From the NCBI RefSeq assembly GCF_000174355.1, contig NZ_ACIS01000006.1:1-64000 (forward strand): DNA of 64,000 bases. Direction: 5' to 3'. Below, piece by piece: positions 18,789 through 28,224 of this stretch. The translations under genes and the position numbers were made by a program. Below the pieces are notes generated by a model, which worked only from the letters and a program-made list of their open reading frames with translations, was not told where the DNA came from and did no database searches. Position 1 is the first letter of the stretch. Each line of letters opens with the position of its first letter. Origin of the DNA: Pseudogulbenkiania ferrooxidans 2002 (GTDB taxonomy: Bacteria > Pseudomonadota > Gammaproteobacteria > Burkholderiales > Chromobacteriaceae).

Positions 18789-19804
18789 GTCTGACTCCCG
18801 GCCAGCGCGCCTGGCGCCGCTTCAAGGCCAACCGTCGCGGCTACGTCAGTCTGTGGCTGTTCGCCATCCTGTTCGTGCTGACGCTGGGTGCCGAGCTGCT
18901 GTCCAATGACCGGCCGCTGCTGGTGCGTTACCAGGGCGAGTTCTACTACCCGGTGCTGTTCGAGTACAACGAGACGGTGTTCGGCGGCGATTTCGATACC
19001 CCGGCCGACTACCTCGACCCCTACATCCGCGACCGGCTCTCCGCCAACGGCAATTTCGCCGTGTTCGCGCCCAACCCCTACAGCTACAACACGCTCAACT
19101 ATTTCGCCAAGGCCCCCAACCCGGCGCCGCCGTCTTCGGCCAACCTGTTCGGCACCGACGATCGCGGCCGCGACGTGCTGGCGCGTCTGATCTACGGTTT
19201 CCGGCTGTCGGTGCTGTTCGCGCTGGCGCTGACCGTGGTCGGCACGCTGGTCGGCATCGTGCTGGGCGGGCTGCAGGGCTATTTCGGCGGCCGGCTCGAC
19301 CTCACGCTGCAGCGCGTGATCGAAATCTGGGGCAGCCTGCCGGAGCTCTACCTGCTGATCATCCTGTCGTCGTTCTTCAACCCCAGCCTCACCTTGCTGC
19401 TGGTGCTGTTGGCGCTGTTCGGCTGGATGGGGCTCGCCGACTACGTGCGCGCCGAGTTCCTGAAGAACCGCCAGATGGACTACGTGCTGGCGGCGCGCTC
19501 GCTCGGGCTTGCCGATCGCCAGATCATGTGGCGCCACGTGCTGCCCAACAGCCTGACGCCGGTGCTGGCCTTCCTGCCGTTCCGCGTCAGCGGCGCCATC
19601 CTGGCGCTCACCAGTCTCGACTTCCTCGGCCTCGGGGTGCCGGCCAGCACGCCGAGCCTGGGCGAGATGCTGGCGCAGGGCAAGGACAACCTCGATGCCT
19701 GGTGGATCGCACTCTCCACCTTCACCGTGCTCACCGTCACGCTGCTGTTGTTGATCTTCATCGGCGAGGGGCTGCGCTCGGCACTCGACACACGCAAGGG
19801 CTGA
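18785..19804 (+). CDS. yejE: Microcin C / peptide ABC transporter permease YejE
   Basis: 339 residues. It is the second inner-membrane permease, of the DppC/OppC type. An N-terminal cytoplasmic segment (WRRFKANRRGYVSLWLFAI) leads into TM1, then a periplasmic loop and the permease core. The EAA motif is around DYVLAARSLGLADRQIMWRHVLPNSL. It overlaps yejB by 4 nt and lies 1 nt before yejF. Neighbours and sequence agree on YejE. Confidence 0.94.
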   Translation: MSLTPGQRAWRRFKANRRGYVSLWLFAILFVLTLGAELLSNDRPLLVRYQGEFYYPVLFEYNETVFGGDFDTPADYLDPYIRDRLSANGNFAVFAPNPYSYNTLNYFAKAPNPAPPSSANLFGTDDRGRDVLARLIYGFRLSVLFALALTVVGTLVGIVLGGLQGYFGGRLDLTLQRVIEIWGSLPELYLLIILSSFFNPSLTLLLVLLALFGWMGLADYVRAEFLKNRQMDYVLAARSLGLADRQIMWRHVLPNSLTPVLAFLPFRVSGAILALTSLDFLGLGVPASTPSLGEMLAQGKDNLDAWWIALSTFTVLTVTLLLLIFIGEGLRSALDTRKG

Positions 19805-19805
19805 C

Positions 19806-21374
19806 ATGGACCAACTTTTGTCGGTAGAAGACCTGCACGCCGGTTTCGGCTCCCGCGTCGCGGTGCGCGGCGTGAGCTTCACCGTGCGCGCCGGGGAAAA
19901 GGTGGCGCTGGTGGGCGAATCCGGTTCCGGCAAGACCGTCACCGCGCAGGCGCTGATGCGCCTCAATCCGGACGTGACGCTGTCCGGCGCGGTCCGTTTC
20001 AATGGGGAAGAGCTGCTCGGCGTGCCGGAACGCCGTCTGCGTCAGCTGCGCGGGCGCGAGATGGCGATGATCTTCCAAGAGCCGATGTCAGCCCTCAACC
20101 CGGTGTACACCATCGGCAACCAGATCATGGAGACGCTCAACCAGCACTTCGGGCTGGCACCGCGCGAGGCGCGCCGCCAGGCGATTGCCTTGCTGGCCCG
20201 CACCGGCATCCCCGACCCGGAAATCAAGGTCGACGCCTATCCCTTCCAGCTCTCTGGAGGCCAGCGCCAGCGTGCCATGATCGCCATGGCACTGGCCTGT
20301 CAGCCCAAGCTCCTGATCGCCGACGAGCCCACCACCGCGCTCGACGTCACGGTGCAGGCGCAGATCCTCGCCCTGCTCGACGAACTGCAGCGCGACCTCG
20401 GCATGGCGGTGCTGTTCATCACCCACGACCTCAACCTGGTGCGGCGCTTCGCCGACCGCGTGGCGGTGATGAAGGACGGCGAAGTGGTCGAAACGGGCAC
20501 AGTGGCCGAGGTGTTCGGCCAACCCGCGCACCCCTACACCCGCGAGCTGCTGGCGAGCCGTCCCGACACCCTGGACGACGCCCCCGGCCAGGCCGCGCCA
20601 CGCTTGCAGGCCGAGTCGATCCGGGTCGCTTTCAGCCGCCGCCGCGGCTGGTTCGGCAAGACCGTCACCCCGGTGCTGCACGGCATCAGTCTCGGCGTCC
20701 CCGCCGGACGCACCCTCGGCATCGTCGGCGAGTCCGGCTCCGGCAAAACAACGCTCGGGCTGGCGCTGATGCGGCTGATCCAGGCGGAAGGGCAGGTCAC
20801 CCTCGACAGCACCCGGCTCGACACGCTCAGCGGGCAGGCCCTGCGCGCCTCGCGTCGCGACTACCAGGTGGTGTTCCAGGACCCGTTCGCCTCGCTGTCG
20901 CCGCGCCTGACCGTGGGCCAGATCGTCGGCGAGGGCGTGGCGCTGCATTTTCCCGAACTGGATGAGACGGCGCGACGCCAGCGTGTGCTCGATACCCTGA
21001 CCGAAGTCGGGCTGGCCGCCGACAGCGTCGACCGCTACCCGCACGAGTTCTCCGGCGGGCAGCGCCAGCGCATCGCCATCGCCCGCGCCCTGGTGCTGCG
21101 CCCCAAGCTGATCCTGCTCGACGAGCCGACCAGCGCGCTCGACGCCACGCTGCAAAAACAGGTGCTGCAATTGCTGCGCCGGCTGCAGCACAAGTACGGC
21201 CTGAGCTACCTCTTCATCAGCCACGACCTGGCGGTGATCCGCGCCGTGGCGCACGAGGTGCTGGTGCTGAAGGACGGCAAGGTGGTCGAATCCGGGCCGA
21301 CGCGGCGCGTGTTCGAGGCTCCCAGCCAGCCCTACACCCGCGATTTGCTCGCGGCGGCCCTGCTGGGGACTTGA
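19806..21374 (+). CDS. yejF: Peptide ABC transporter ATP-binding protein YejF (duplicated ATPase)
   Basis: 522 residues with two fused ABC domains. Domain 1 has Walker [13 protein letters not shown], signature [12 protein letters not shown] and Walker [13 protein letters not shown]. Domain 2 has Walker [13 protein letters not shown], signature [12 protein letters not shown] and Walker [13 protein letters not shown]. It energises uptake through YejB and YejE. It is the last gene of the yejABEF operon. No clear intrinsic terminator was seen in the 128 nt before trxA. Confidence 0.95.
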   Translation: MDQLLSVEDLHAGFGSRVAVRGVSFTVRAGEKVALVGESGSGKTVTAQALMRLNPDVTLSGAVRFNGEELLGVPERRLRQLRGREMAMIFQEPMSALNPVYTIGNQIMETLNQHFGLAPREARRQAIALLARTGIPDPEIKVDAYPFQLSGGQRQRAMIAMALACQPKLLIADEPTTALDVTVQAQILALLDELQRDLGMAVLFITHDLNLVRRFADRVAVMKDGEVVETGTVAEVFGQPAHPYTRELLASRPDTLDDAPGQAAPRLQAESIRVAFSRRRGWFGKTVTPVLHGISLGVPAGRTLGIVGESGSGKTTLGLALMRLIQAEGQVTLDSTRLDTLSGQALRASRRDYQVVFQDPFASLSPRLTVGQIVGEGVALHFPELDETARRQRVLDTLTEVGLAADSVDRYPHEFSGGQRQRIAIARALVLRPKLILLDEPTSALDATLQKQVLQLLRRLQHKYGLSYLFISHDLAVIRAVAHEVLVLKDGKVVESGPTRRVFEAPSQPYTRDLLAAALLGT

Positions 21375-21502
21375 AAGCACGGTGCCCAGCCTCATTATTA
21401 TTGGCATGAAGCCGGTAGGGTTGCCCCTGGGGTCCGTGCTTGCTACCATCCCTTGTGCCATGCCGTTTGCCGGCAACAAGACAAAACCATCGAGAGGAAG
21501 AT

Positions 21503-21829
21503 ATGAGCGATCTGATCCAGCACGTGACCGACGATTCTTTTGAGCAGGACGTACTGAAGGCCCAGGGCCCGGTGCTGGTCGACTACTGGGCCGAGTGGTG
21601 CGGTCCGTGCAAGATGATCGCCCCTATCCTGGACGAAGTGTCGAAAGAGTACGACGGCCGCCTGAAAGTGGTGAAGCTGAACATCGACCAGAACGAGCAG
21701 ACTCCGCCGAAATTCGGCATTCGCGGCATCCCGACGCTGATGATCTTCAAGGACGGCAACGTGGTTGCCACCAAGGTCGGCGCGCTTGCCAAGAGCCAGC
21801 TGACGGCGTTTATTGACAGCCACATTTAA
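21503..21829 (+). CDS. trxA: Thioredoxin 1
   Basis: 108 residues, the normal length. The redox motif WCGPCK is present, with the preceding VLVDYWAEW and the cis-Pro loop [11 protein letters not shown]. It is a cytoplasmic disulfide reductase. The ATG at 21503 is preceded by GAGAGGAAGAT; upstream in-frame starts add an unsupported extension. It lies upstream of rho, a trxA-rho order conserved in many proteobacteria. Confidence 0.97.
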   Translation: MSDLIQHVTDDSFEQDVLKAQGPVLVDYWAEWCGPCKMIAPILDEVSKEYDGRLKVVKLNIDQNEQTPPKFGIRGIPTLMIFKDGNVVATKVGALAKSQLTAFIDSHI

Positions 21830-21859
21830 ACCGCCTATCCTTCTGTCAAATTCTTCACC

Positions 21860-21885
21860 AGCGGGCGACATCACTGTCGCCCGCT
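21860..21885. promoter_or_regulatory. Stable hairpin in the trxA-rho intergenic region
   Basis: AGCGGGCGACA and TGTCGCCCGCT form an 11-bp perfect stem with a 4-nt loop. No T run follows, so it is not a standard intrinsic terminator. It may protect the trxA mRNA 3' end or take part in rho leader control. The function is not shown by sequence. Confidence 0.6.
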
Positions 21886-21953
21886 CCGTATCCGCTTCAC
21901 ACTCCTTGTCGAGCACTCCCGCTTAATCCGTATTCGAGTCGACCACGGCTGCC

Positions 21954-23210
21954 ATGCACTTATCTGATCTAAAACACCTTCCTGTTACCGAACTCGTTGA
22001 GAAGGCCATTGCCAACGAGATCGACGGCGCCAACCGCCTGCGCAAGCAAGACCTGATTTTTGCCCTGCTGAAGAACCAGGCCAAGAAAGGCGAGAGCATT
22101 TTCGGAGACGGTACGCTGGAGGTGCTGCCGGATGGTTTCGGTTTCCTGCGCAGCCCGGATTCCTCGTACCTGGCCGGCCCGGACGACATCTACGTCAGCC
22201 CGAGCCAGATCCGCCGCTTCAACCTGCATACCGGCGACTCGATCGAGGGCGAAATCCGCACCCCGAAAGACGGCGAGCGCTACTTTGCATTGGTGAAGGT
22301 GGACAAGGTCAACGGCGGCCCGCCGGAGAACGCCAAGCACAAGATCCTGTTCGAGAACCTGACGCCGCTGTTCCCGACCGAGCGTCTGGTGCTGGAGCGC
22401 GACATCCGTGCCGAAGAGAACATCACCAGCCGCGTGATCGATCTGATTGCGCCGATCGGCAAGGGCCAGCGTGGTTTGCTGGTGGCTCCGCCGAAGTCCG
22501 GCAAAACCGTGATGCTGCAAAACCTGGCGCACGCCATCACTGCCAACCATCCGGAAGTCGAGCTGATCGTGCTGTTGATCGACGAGCGTCCGGAAGAAGT
22601 GACCGAGATGACCCGGTCGGTGCGCGGCGAAGTGGTGTCGTCCACCTTCGACGAGCCGGCCACGCGCCACGTGCAGGTTGCCGAGATGGTGATCGAAAAG
22701 GCCAAGCGCCTGGTCGAGCACAAGAAGGACGTGGTCATCCTGCTCGACTCGATCACCCGTCTGGCGCGTGCCTACAACACCGTGATCCCGGCCTCCGGCA
22801 AGGTGCTGACCGGTGGTGTCGATTCCAACGCGCTGCAGCGCCCGAAGCGTTTCTTCGGCGCCGCGCGCAACGTGGAAGAGGGCGGCTCGCTCACCATCAT
22901 CGCCACCGCGCTGATCGATACCGGCTCGCGCATGGATGACGTGATCTATGAAGAGTTCAAGGGTACCGGCAACATGGAGATCCACCTCGACCGCCGCATG
23001 GCCGAGAAGCGGATCTTCCCGGCGATCAACATCAACCGCTCCGGTACCCGCCGCGAAGAGCTGCTGATTCCGCAGGACCAACTGCAACGCATCTGGGTGC
23101 TGCGCAAGCTGCTCTACCCGATGGACGATCTTGAGGCGATGGAATTCCTGCAGGACAAGATGCGCGCGACCAAGAACAATCTCGCGTTCTTCGATTCGAT
23201 GCGTCGCTGA
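21954..23210 (+). CDS. rho: Transcription termination factor Rho
   Basis: 418 residues, the usual length. The N-terminal helical part ([18 protein letters not shown]) is followed by the RNA-binding cold-shock-like domain ([26 protein letters not shown], first part diagnostic). The RecA-like ATPase has P-loop [12 protein letters not shown] and [13 protein letters not shown]. The Q-loop region and the R-loop (TGGVDSNAL...) follow. It forms a hexameric RNA-dependent helicase. No clear Shine-Dalgarno was seen before the ATG; rho genes are commonly autoregulated through the leader. Confidence 0.97.
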   Translation: MHLSDLKHLPVTELVEKAIANEIDGANRLRKQDLIFALLKNQAKKGESIFGDGTLEVLPDGFGFLRSPDSSYLAGPDDIYVSPSQIRRFNLHTGDSIEGEIRTPKDGERYFALVKVDKVNGGPPENAKHKILFENLTPLFPTERLVLERDIRAEENITSRVIDLIAPIGKGQRGLLVAPPKSGKTVMLQNLAHAITANHPEVELIVLLIDERPEEVTEMTRSVRGEVVSSTFDEPATRHVQVAEMVIEKAKRLVEHKKDVVILLDSITRLARAYNTVIPASGKVLTGGVDSNALQRPKRFFGAARNVEEGGSLTIIATALIDTGSRMDDVIYEEFKGTGNMEIHLDRRMAEKRIFPAININRSGTRREELLIPQDQLQRIWVLRKLLYPMDDLEAMEFLQDKMRATKNNLAFFDSMRR

Positions 23211-23230
23211 AGCGGCCGCCATTCACCAGC

Positions 23231-23259
23231 AGCGCCGGGCTTTCGAGTCCGGCGTTTTG
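23231..23259 (+). terminator. Intrinsic terminator after rho
   Basis: The stem CGCCGG ... CCGGCG with a 10-nt loop is followed by TTTTGTT, about 20 nt after the rho stop. It is a moderate-strength terminator placed just before the next gene's start. Confidence 0.75.
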
Positions 23260-23274
23260 TTATTGAGCAAAGCC

Positions 23275-23916
23275 ATGGAACTGAGTCGTTTTGCTTCCAT
23301 GCCGTGGTTTGCCGGCATCGGCACCGTGGCCTTCGCCTTTTCCGGCTACCTGGTCGGGGTGCGCAAGCAGCTCGACCTGCTGGGCATCCTGATCGTGGCA
23401 CTGTTGACCGCCATCGGCGGCGGCATCCTGCGCGACGTGCTGGTCAGCCGCATCCCGCTGGTGTTCTATGATTACACTAACCTGATCGTCATTGCGGCGA
23501 CGCTGCTGCTGTCCTGGCTTGCGGGCCTGCACCGGCGCGAGAGCGCCACCTTTGGCCGCTTGTTCCTGATCGCCGATTCGATCGGCCTGGTGGCGTTCAG
23601 CATGAGCGGTGCCCAAGTGGGACTGAGCCTGAATCTGAATGCCTTCGGCGTCGTGCTGCTGGGGTTCATCACCGCGGTGGGGGGTGGGGTGGTGCGCGAC
23701 ATGATGGTCAACGATATCCCCTTCATCCTGCACCGGGACTTCTACGGCATGGTGGCGATTCTGGTTGCCGCCGCCCTGTTTGCCATGGATGCCCTGGGGA
23801 CGGTGAACGTTTTGACGCTGCAGCTACTCTTTATCTTGGGGTTGGGTGTGCGTCTGCTGGCACACTGGCGCGAATTGGCCCTGCCCAAGGTTCGTAGCGG
23901 CAGGCGCAGGGGGTGA
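23275..23916 (+). CDS. Trimeric intracellular cation channel (TRIC) family protein, YicG-like
   Basis: 213 residues, about seven hydrophobic helices. It has the two-fold repeat of the UPF0126/TRIC family: FAFSGYLVGVRKQLDLLG with TAIGGGILRDVL in the first half, and VAFSMSGAQVGLSLNLN with TAVGGGVVRDMM in the second. Bacterial TRIC proteins form K+-permeable trimers. The start at 23275 gives the standard N-terminus; the ribosome binding site is weak. The stop overlaps the preferred region of the next gene's start. Confidence 0.9.
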   Translation: MELSRFASMPWFAGIGTVAFAFSGYLVGVRKQLDLLGILIVALLTAIGGGILRDVLVSRIPLVFYDYTNLIVIAATLLLSWLAGLHRRESATFGRLFLIADSIGLVAFSMSGAQVGLSLNLNAFGVVLLGFITAVGGGVVRDMMVNDIPFILHRDFYGMVAILVAAALFAMDALGTVNVLTLQLLFILGLGVRLLAHWRELALPKVRSGRRRG

Positions 23917-23921
23917 GCGAG

Positions 23922-24539
23922 ATGTTTCCGAGCGATGTGGAGGACGCCAGGCAGTGGATCCGGTCCCGCCTGGAGGGCGACTGGGAAACCGTCGTGGGCG
24001 GCGATCTGCCGCAGCGGCCCGCTACCGGCGCGGAGCGCCCGGCCGCGGTGCTGGTGCCCTTGGTGTGGCACGCAGAGGCGCCGGCGGTGCTGTTGACGCG
24101 GCGTAACGACGCGCTATCGACGCATGCCGGGCAGGTCAGCTTTCCCGGTGGCAAGATCGATCCGCACGACCCGAGCGCGGTACACGCGGCGCTGCGCGAG
24201 GCACGGGAAGAGGTCGGGTTGGCCGAAGCCGGCGTCGACGTGTTGGGCACACTGCCCGACTACATCACCATCACGCGCTTCCGGGTGACGCCGGTAGTCG
24301 GCCTGCTGGTGCCGCCCCTGGCGCTGGCGCCCGAGCCGTCCGAAGTGGCCGAGGTCTTCGAGGTGCCACTCAAGCTGGTGCTGGACCCTCGCCAGTACGA
24401 ACGTCACAGCTACGTGCGCGACGGCATGGCCGGCGTCTACCTGTCCCTGACCTACGGCCCGCATCGTGTCTGGGGTGCCACCGCGGCCATGTTGCGGCAG
24501 CTGTCCGCCATCCTCAACCCCGGCGAGGCAGCGCTCTGA
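23922..24539 (+). CDS. CoA pyrophosphatase, Nudix family (NudL-like)
   Basis: 205 residues. The UPF0035/CoA-specific motif is present as LLTRRNDALSTHAGQVSFPGG, directly followed by the Nudix box ending REAREEVGL, with catalytic Glu residues. The enzyme cleaves CoA to 3',5'-ADP and 4'-phosphopantetheine. The ATG at 23922 was chosen because a purine-rich AGGGGG lies about 9 nt upstream; GTG at 23913 (overlapping the previous stop) is the alternative. An exact 13-mer repeat lies in the gene (24217-24229). Confidence 0.9.
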   Translation: MFPSDVEDARQWIRSRLEGDWETVVGGDLPQRPATGAERPAAVLVPLVWHAEAPAVLLTRRNDALSTHAGQVSFPGGKIDPHDPSAVHAALREAREEVGLAEAGVDVLGTLPDYITITRFRVTPVVGLLVPPLALAPEPSEVAEVFEVPLKLVLDPRQYERHSYVRDGMAGVYLSLTYGPHRVWGATAAMLRQLSAILNPGEAAL

Positions 24540-24608
24540 TCTTAAGCCTGTAGCCCAGACGTCGTTCTCGACGTGGAAGGAGCCGGCGTCAGTACGGGGC
24601 GGCCGGAG

Positions 24609-24665
24609 CGCAGGAGCCGGAATGGACGCAGGGTCCATAAGGACCCTGGTCAGCGAATCTCGATT
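24609..24665. repeat. Dispersed intergenic repeat, copy 1 (divergent)
   Basis: In the ~200-base gap between the Nudix gene and nadC. The core CCGGAATG-GAC...AGGGTCCAT-AGGA contains a small inverted repeat (GGAC/GTCC) and is followed by GCGAA...TTCGC. It resembles the element at 34645-34705. Only two copies were seen, so the family assignment is tentative. Confidence 0.5.
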
Positions 24666-24736
24666 GGAGAGTTCGCTCGCTCAGAGTGCCACCCGCCCCA
24701 AGATCACTCTCGCGTAGCCACGTTGAGTGCGGCGTC

Positions 24737-25579
24737 TCAGAGCTGGAAGCGCATCGACAGGTCGATTGCCTCGACGTCCTTGGTCAGCTTGCCGACCGAG
24801 ATGCGATCGACGCCGGTTTCGGCAATCGCCCGCACCGTCGTCAGCTCGACCCCGCCCGAGGCTTCCAGTTGGGCGCGCCCGGCGCTCAGGCGTACCGCTG
24901 CGCGCATGTCGTCCAGCGACATATTGTCCAGCAGCACCAGCTTGGCGCCGGCTTCGAGCGCTTCGTTCAGCTCTCCCAGTGTTTCTACTTCCACCTGCAC
25001 GCTGACGCCGGCCGGCGCCAGGCGGCAGGCCTGCTCCAGTGCCTGGCGGATGCCGCCGGCGGCCATGATGTGGTTCTCCTTGATCAGGATGCCATCGTAG
25101 AGGCCGATGCGCTGGTTGTCGCCGCCGCCCACGGTGACGGCGTATTTCTGCGCCAAGCGCAGTCCCGGCAGCGTCTTGCGGGTGTCGAGGATGCGCGCGG
25201 CGGTGCCGGCCACCACGTCGACGTAGCGCCGGGTCTGGGTCGCCACCGCCGAGAGCAACTGCAGGAAGTTGAGCGCGGTGCGCTCGGCGGTGAGCAGGGA
25301 GCGCGCCGGACCGGCAATCTCGCACAGCACGGTATTGGCCGTGACGCGTGCGCCTTCCTCGACTTTCCAGTCGATGCGGCAGCGTGCGTCGACCTGGCGG
25401 AAGGTTTCCTCGAACCAGGCCTGCCCGCAGACGACGGCCTCCTCGCGCGCCAGCACTGTGGCCCGGCCGCTGGCGTGGTCGTCGATCAGCATGGCGGTCC
25501 AGTCGCAGCCGCCGATGTCTTCGGCCAAGCTGAGGCCGACTTGTTGGGCGATGAGGTGATGAGGGGGCAGGACTGGCAT
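24737..25579 (-). CDS. nadC: Nicotinate-nucleotide pyrophosphorylase (carboxylating) NadC
   Basis: 280 residues. It makes nicotinate mononucleotide from quinolinate and PRPP in de novo NAD synthesis. Family blocks: [81 protein letters not shown] and [17 protein letters not shown]. Arg/Lys residues of the PRPP and quinolinate sites (TRKT, KENH) are present. The gene stands alone on the minus strand, divergent from the downstream membrane-protein pair. Confidence 0.97.
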   Translation of the reverse strand: MPVLPPHHLIAQQVGLSLAEDIGGCDWTAMLIDDHASGRATVLAREEAVVCGQAWFEETFRQVDARCRIDWKVEEGARVTANTVLCEIAGPARSLLTAERTALNFLQLLSAVATQTRRYVDVVAGTAARILDTRKTLPGLRLAQKYAVTVGGGDNQRIGLYDGILIKENHIMAAGGIRQALEQACRLAPAGVSVQVEVETLGELNEALEAGAKLVLLDNMSLDDMRAAVRLSAGRAQLEASGGVELTTVRAIAETGVDRISVGKLTKDVEAIDLSMRFQL

Positions 25580-25692
25580 CGGGCGTTCTCCGCAAAAAGC
25601 GTATTGTAGCGGTCCGCCGCGGTGTTGTGGCGGCAGCGGGTCGGCCGCGTCTGGTATGATGAAGTAATTCTCCTCGCCGTCGTCGCCACCTC

Positions 25693-26370
25693 ATGAATCT
25701 GCCCGCCGCTTTCTTTCCCCTCTGGGTGCAATGGTCGACCCTGCTGGCGGCCTTGGGACTGCTGGGGTGGGCGGCGAGCCGCGTGCGCTGGCGGGAGCTC
25801 GACCACGTCGCGCTCAACGCCTGGCTCGGCGCCTGCGTGCTGACCATGGCGATGTGGATGATGAAAGGCGGCCTCAAGCCCGGGCTGTCCTTCCACCTGC
25901 TGGGCGCGGCCATCCTGACCTTGATGATGGGGCACTGGCTGGCGCTCCTGGCGCTCGCCATCGTGCTGGCGGGGGTGACGGCCTACGGTGCCGGTGACTG
26001 GCTGGCGCTGGGGTTGAACTTCTGGCTGATGGCGGTGCTGCCGGTAACGCTGGTGAGTACCGTGCTGTGCCTGACACAGCGCCTGTTGCCCCCCAACCTG
26101 TTCATCTACGTGTTCGTCGGCGCGTTCCTGGCCGGTGGTGCCAGCCTGTTCGCCACCGGGCTCGCCGGCATCACGGTGCTGGGGATGACGGGCGCCTACC
26201 CCTGGGACGAGCTGCTGTCGGAGGCGCTGCCGTTCTACTTCCTGCTGTCCTGGTCCGAGGCCTTCACCTCCGGCCTGATCATGGCGATACTGATTGTGTA
26301 TCGGCCGCGCTGGGTGGCGACCTTCGACGACAGCCGCTACCTCGACGACAACTCCGACCCGGGAGCCTGA
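25693..26370 (+). CDS. CbiM-like energy-coupling-factor transporter S-component (permease family)
   Basis: 225 residues, with about six to seven hydrophobic segments. The sequence fits the CbiM/energy-coupling factor permease family: GGLKPGLSFHLLGAAILTLMMG resembles the N-terminal substrate region of CbiM, and LLSEALPFYFLLSWSEAFTSGLIMAIL the C-terminal end. The specific substrate (Co, Ni or other) is unknown. No CbiN/Q/O energising genes are nearby, and no cobalamin or NiCo riboswitch was seen upstream. It is 2 nt from the next gene, so the two are probably co-transcribed. Confidence 0.72.
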   Translation: MNLPAAFFPLWVQWSTLLAALGLLGWAASRVRWRELDHVALNAWLGACVLTMAMWMMKGGLKPGLSFHLLGAAILTLMMGHWLALLALAIVLAGVTAYGAGDWLALGLNFWLMAVLPVTLVSTVLCLTQRLLPPNLFIYVFVGAFLAGGASLFATGLAGITVLGMTGAYPWDELLSEALPFYFLLSWSEAFTSGLIMAILIVYRPRWVATFDDSRYLDDNSDPGA

Positions 26371-26372
26371 GC

Positions 26373-27140
26373 ATGCTGCCTCGCCTGTCGCTGCGCTTCA
26401 TTCCGGTCTGGTTGCGCAATTTCCTGGTGTGGAAGAAGCTGGCGGCGCCGTCCATCCTCGGCAACCTGGCCGACCCGATGCTGTACATGCTGGGCCTGGG
26501 TTTCGGTATCGGCAGCCTGCTGCCGTCGATCGGCGGCGTGCCGTACATCCAGTTCCTGGCCGCCGGGACAGTGTGCTACAGCACGATGAACAGCGCGACC
26601 TTCGAGGCGCTGTACTCGGCATTTTCGCGCATGCACGTGCAGAAGACCTGGTCGGCCATCATCAACGCGCCGTTGACGGTGGACGACGTGGTGCTGGGCG
26701 AGTGGCTGTGGGCGGCGTCGAAGAGCGTGCTGTCGGGGCTCGCCATCCTGCTGGTAATGGGGCTCCTGGGGTTGATCAAGAGCCCGCTGGTACTGTGGAT
26801 CGTGCCATTGATCGCGCTGTCCGGGCTGGCGTTTGCCGGCATGGGGCTGGTGGTGACGGCGCTGAGCCCGAGCTACGACTTCTTCATGTATTACTTCACG
26901 CTGGTGGTCAGCCCGATGATGCTGATTTCCGGGGTGTTCTATCCGGCGGAGAACCTGCCCGGCTGGATTCGCGCCGTGGCCGAGGTGCTGCCGCTGACCC
27001 ACGCCATCCGTCTTGCCCGGCCGCTGGTCAACGCGACCGTGCCGCCGCTCATCTGGCCCAGCCTGCTGATCCTGCTGCTCTATGCTGTCGTGTCGTTCTC
27101 GCTGGCGGTGATACTGACGCGGCGGCGCCTGCTCAAATAA
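26373..27140 (+). CDS. ABC-2 type transporter permease, NodJ-like
   Basis: 255 residues, with about six membrane helices. It contains the ABC-2 family feature MMLISGVFYPAENLPGWIRAVAEVLPLTHAIRLARP, of which SGVFYP and LPLTHAI are diagnostic. It closely resembles NodJ-type exporter permeases. NodJ partners are normally encoded directly after a NodI ATPase, but here the upstream gene is a CbiM-like membrane protein and no ATPase is present within several kilobases on this strand. The partner must be encoded elsewhere, or this permease is an orphan. Confidence 0.85.
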   Translation: MLPRLSLRFIPVWLRNFLVWKKLAAPSILGNLADPMLYMLGLGFGIGSLLPSIGGVPYIQFLAAGTVCYSTMNSATFEALYSAFSRMHVQKTWSAIINAPLTVDDVVLGEWLWAASKSVLSGLAILLVMGLLGLIKSPLVLWIVPLIALSGLAFAGMGLVVTALSPSYDFFMYYFTLVVSPMMLISGVFYPAENLPGWIRAVAEVLPLTHAIRLARPLVNATVPPLIWPSLLILLLYAVVSFSLAVILTRRRLLK

Positions 27141-27189
27141 CACCTGCTAGACGAGTTCACCACCGCGCCGTCGCCGTGCGTAAGGGGGC

Positions 27190-28218
27190 TCACAGCACCA
27201 GCGGTTCCGGCTCCAGCTCCACGCCGTAACGTTCCTTCACCGTGGCCTGCACTTTCTGCGCCAGGGTCCAGACTTCCTTGCCGCTGGCGTGGCCGTAGTT
27301 GACCAGCACCAGCGCCTGGCGCGCGTGTACGCCGGCGTCGCCCTCGCGGTAGCCCTTCAGTCCGGCACGGTCGATCAGCCAGCCGGCGGCGAGCTTGGTC
27401 TTGCCGGCGCCCGCCGGGTAGTGCGGCAGGTCGGGGTGATGCGCCAGCAGGGCTTCGGCCAACCCCGTGTCGATGATAGGGTTCTTGAAGAAGCTGCCGG
27501 CGTTGCCGAGCTGGGCCGGGTCGGGCAGCTTGGCCGTGCGGATGCGGATCACCGCTTCGCTGACGTCGCGCGGCGAGGCGCCGTCCGCCTTGCCCATCGC
27601 CGCCAGTTCCTTGCCGATGTCGCCGTAGCCGGTGTGCAGCGTCGACCGCTTGCTCAGGCGGAAGCGCACCGCGGTCACCAGCAGGCGGCCGTTCGCTTCG
27701 TGCTTGAACACGCTGTCGCGATAGCCGAAACGGCATTCGGCATTGGAGAGGATGCGCTGGGCGCCGTTGTCGTGCAGGTCGGCGCAGACCACCTCGGCGA
27801 GGCAGTCCTTGGCCTCAACGCCGTAGGCGCCGATGTTCTGGATCGGGCTCGCGCCCACGGTGCCGGGAATCAGGCTGAGGTTCTCGAGTCCGGCCCAGCC
27901 CTGCGCCAGCGTGTGCTGCACGAAGCCGTGCCAGTTCTCGCCGGCGGCGGCCTCGACCACGACCTCGTCGGCGTTCTCGCTCAGTACCGTGATGCCGCTG
28001 AGCGCCACCTTCACCACCAGTCCCGGGTAGTCGCCGGTGAACAGTAGGTTGCTGCCGCCGCCCAGCCACAGCACCGGTCCGCGCCGGTACGGTTCGCTCG
28101 CCAGCAGTTCGGGCAGCCGGGCCAGGTCGTCCAGCTCGCAGAACGTCGCGGCGCGCACGTCCATGCCGAAGGTGTTCAGCGTTTTGAGGGGGTGGTCATG
28201 AAGAAAAACAAGGCTCAC
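27190..28218 (-). CDS. murB: UDP-N-acetylenolpyruvoylglucosamine reductase MurB
   Basis: 342 residues, type I MurB. FAD-dependent reduction gives UDP-N-acetylmuramate for peptidoglycan. Family blocks: LKTLNTFGMDVRA, LWLGGGSNLLFTGDYPGLVVK, IPGTVGASPIQNIGAYGVEAKD, GYRDSVFK and GNAGSFFKNPII (with the catalytic Ser). The C-terminus contains AAGWLIDRAGLKGYREGDAGVHARQALVLVN (first half diagnostic). The start is GTG at 28218; no in-frame ATG fits the conserved N-terminus. It is 6 nt from the upstream MATE stop. Confidence 0.96.
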   Translation of the reverse strand: MSLVFLHDHPLKTLNTFGMDVRAATFCELDDLARLPELLASEPYRRGPVLWLGGGSNLLFTGDYPGLVVKVALSGITVLSENADEVVVEAAAGENWHGFVQHTLAQGWAGLENLSLIPGTVGASPIQNIGAYGVEAKDCLAEVVCADLHDNGAQRILSNAECRFGYRDSVFKHEANGRLLVTAVRFRLSKRSTLHTGYGDIGKELAAMGKADGASPRDVSEAVIRIRTAKLPDPAQLGNAGSFFKNPIIDTGLAEALLAHHPDLPHYPAGAGKTKLAAGWLIDRAGLKGYREGDAGVHARQALVLVNYGHASGKEVWTLAQKVQATVKERYGVELEPEPLVL

Positions 28219-28224
28219 GGCGGT

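Noticed and set aside
25622-25692. Possible cobalamin or NiCo riboswitch before the CbiM-like gene
   Set aside because: The gap to nadC is too short and shows none of the conserved riboswitch segments.
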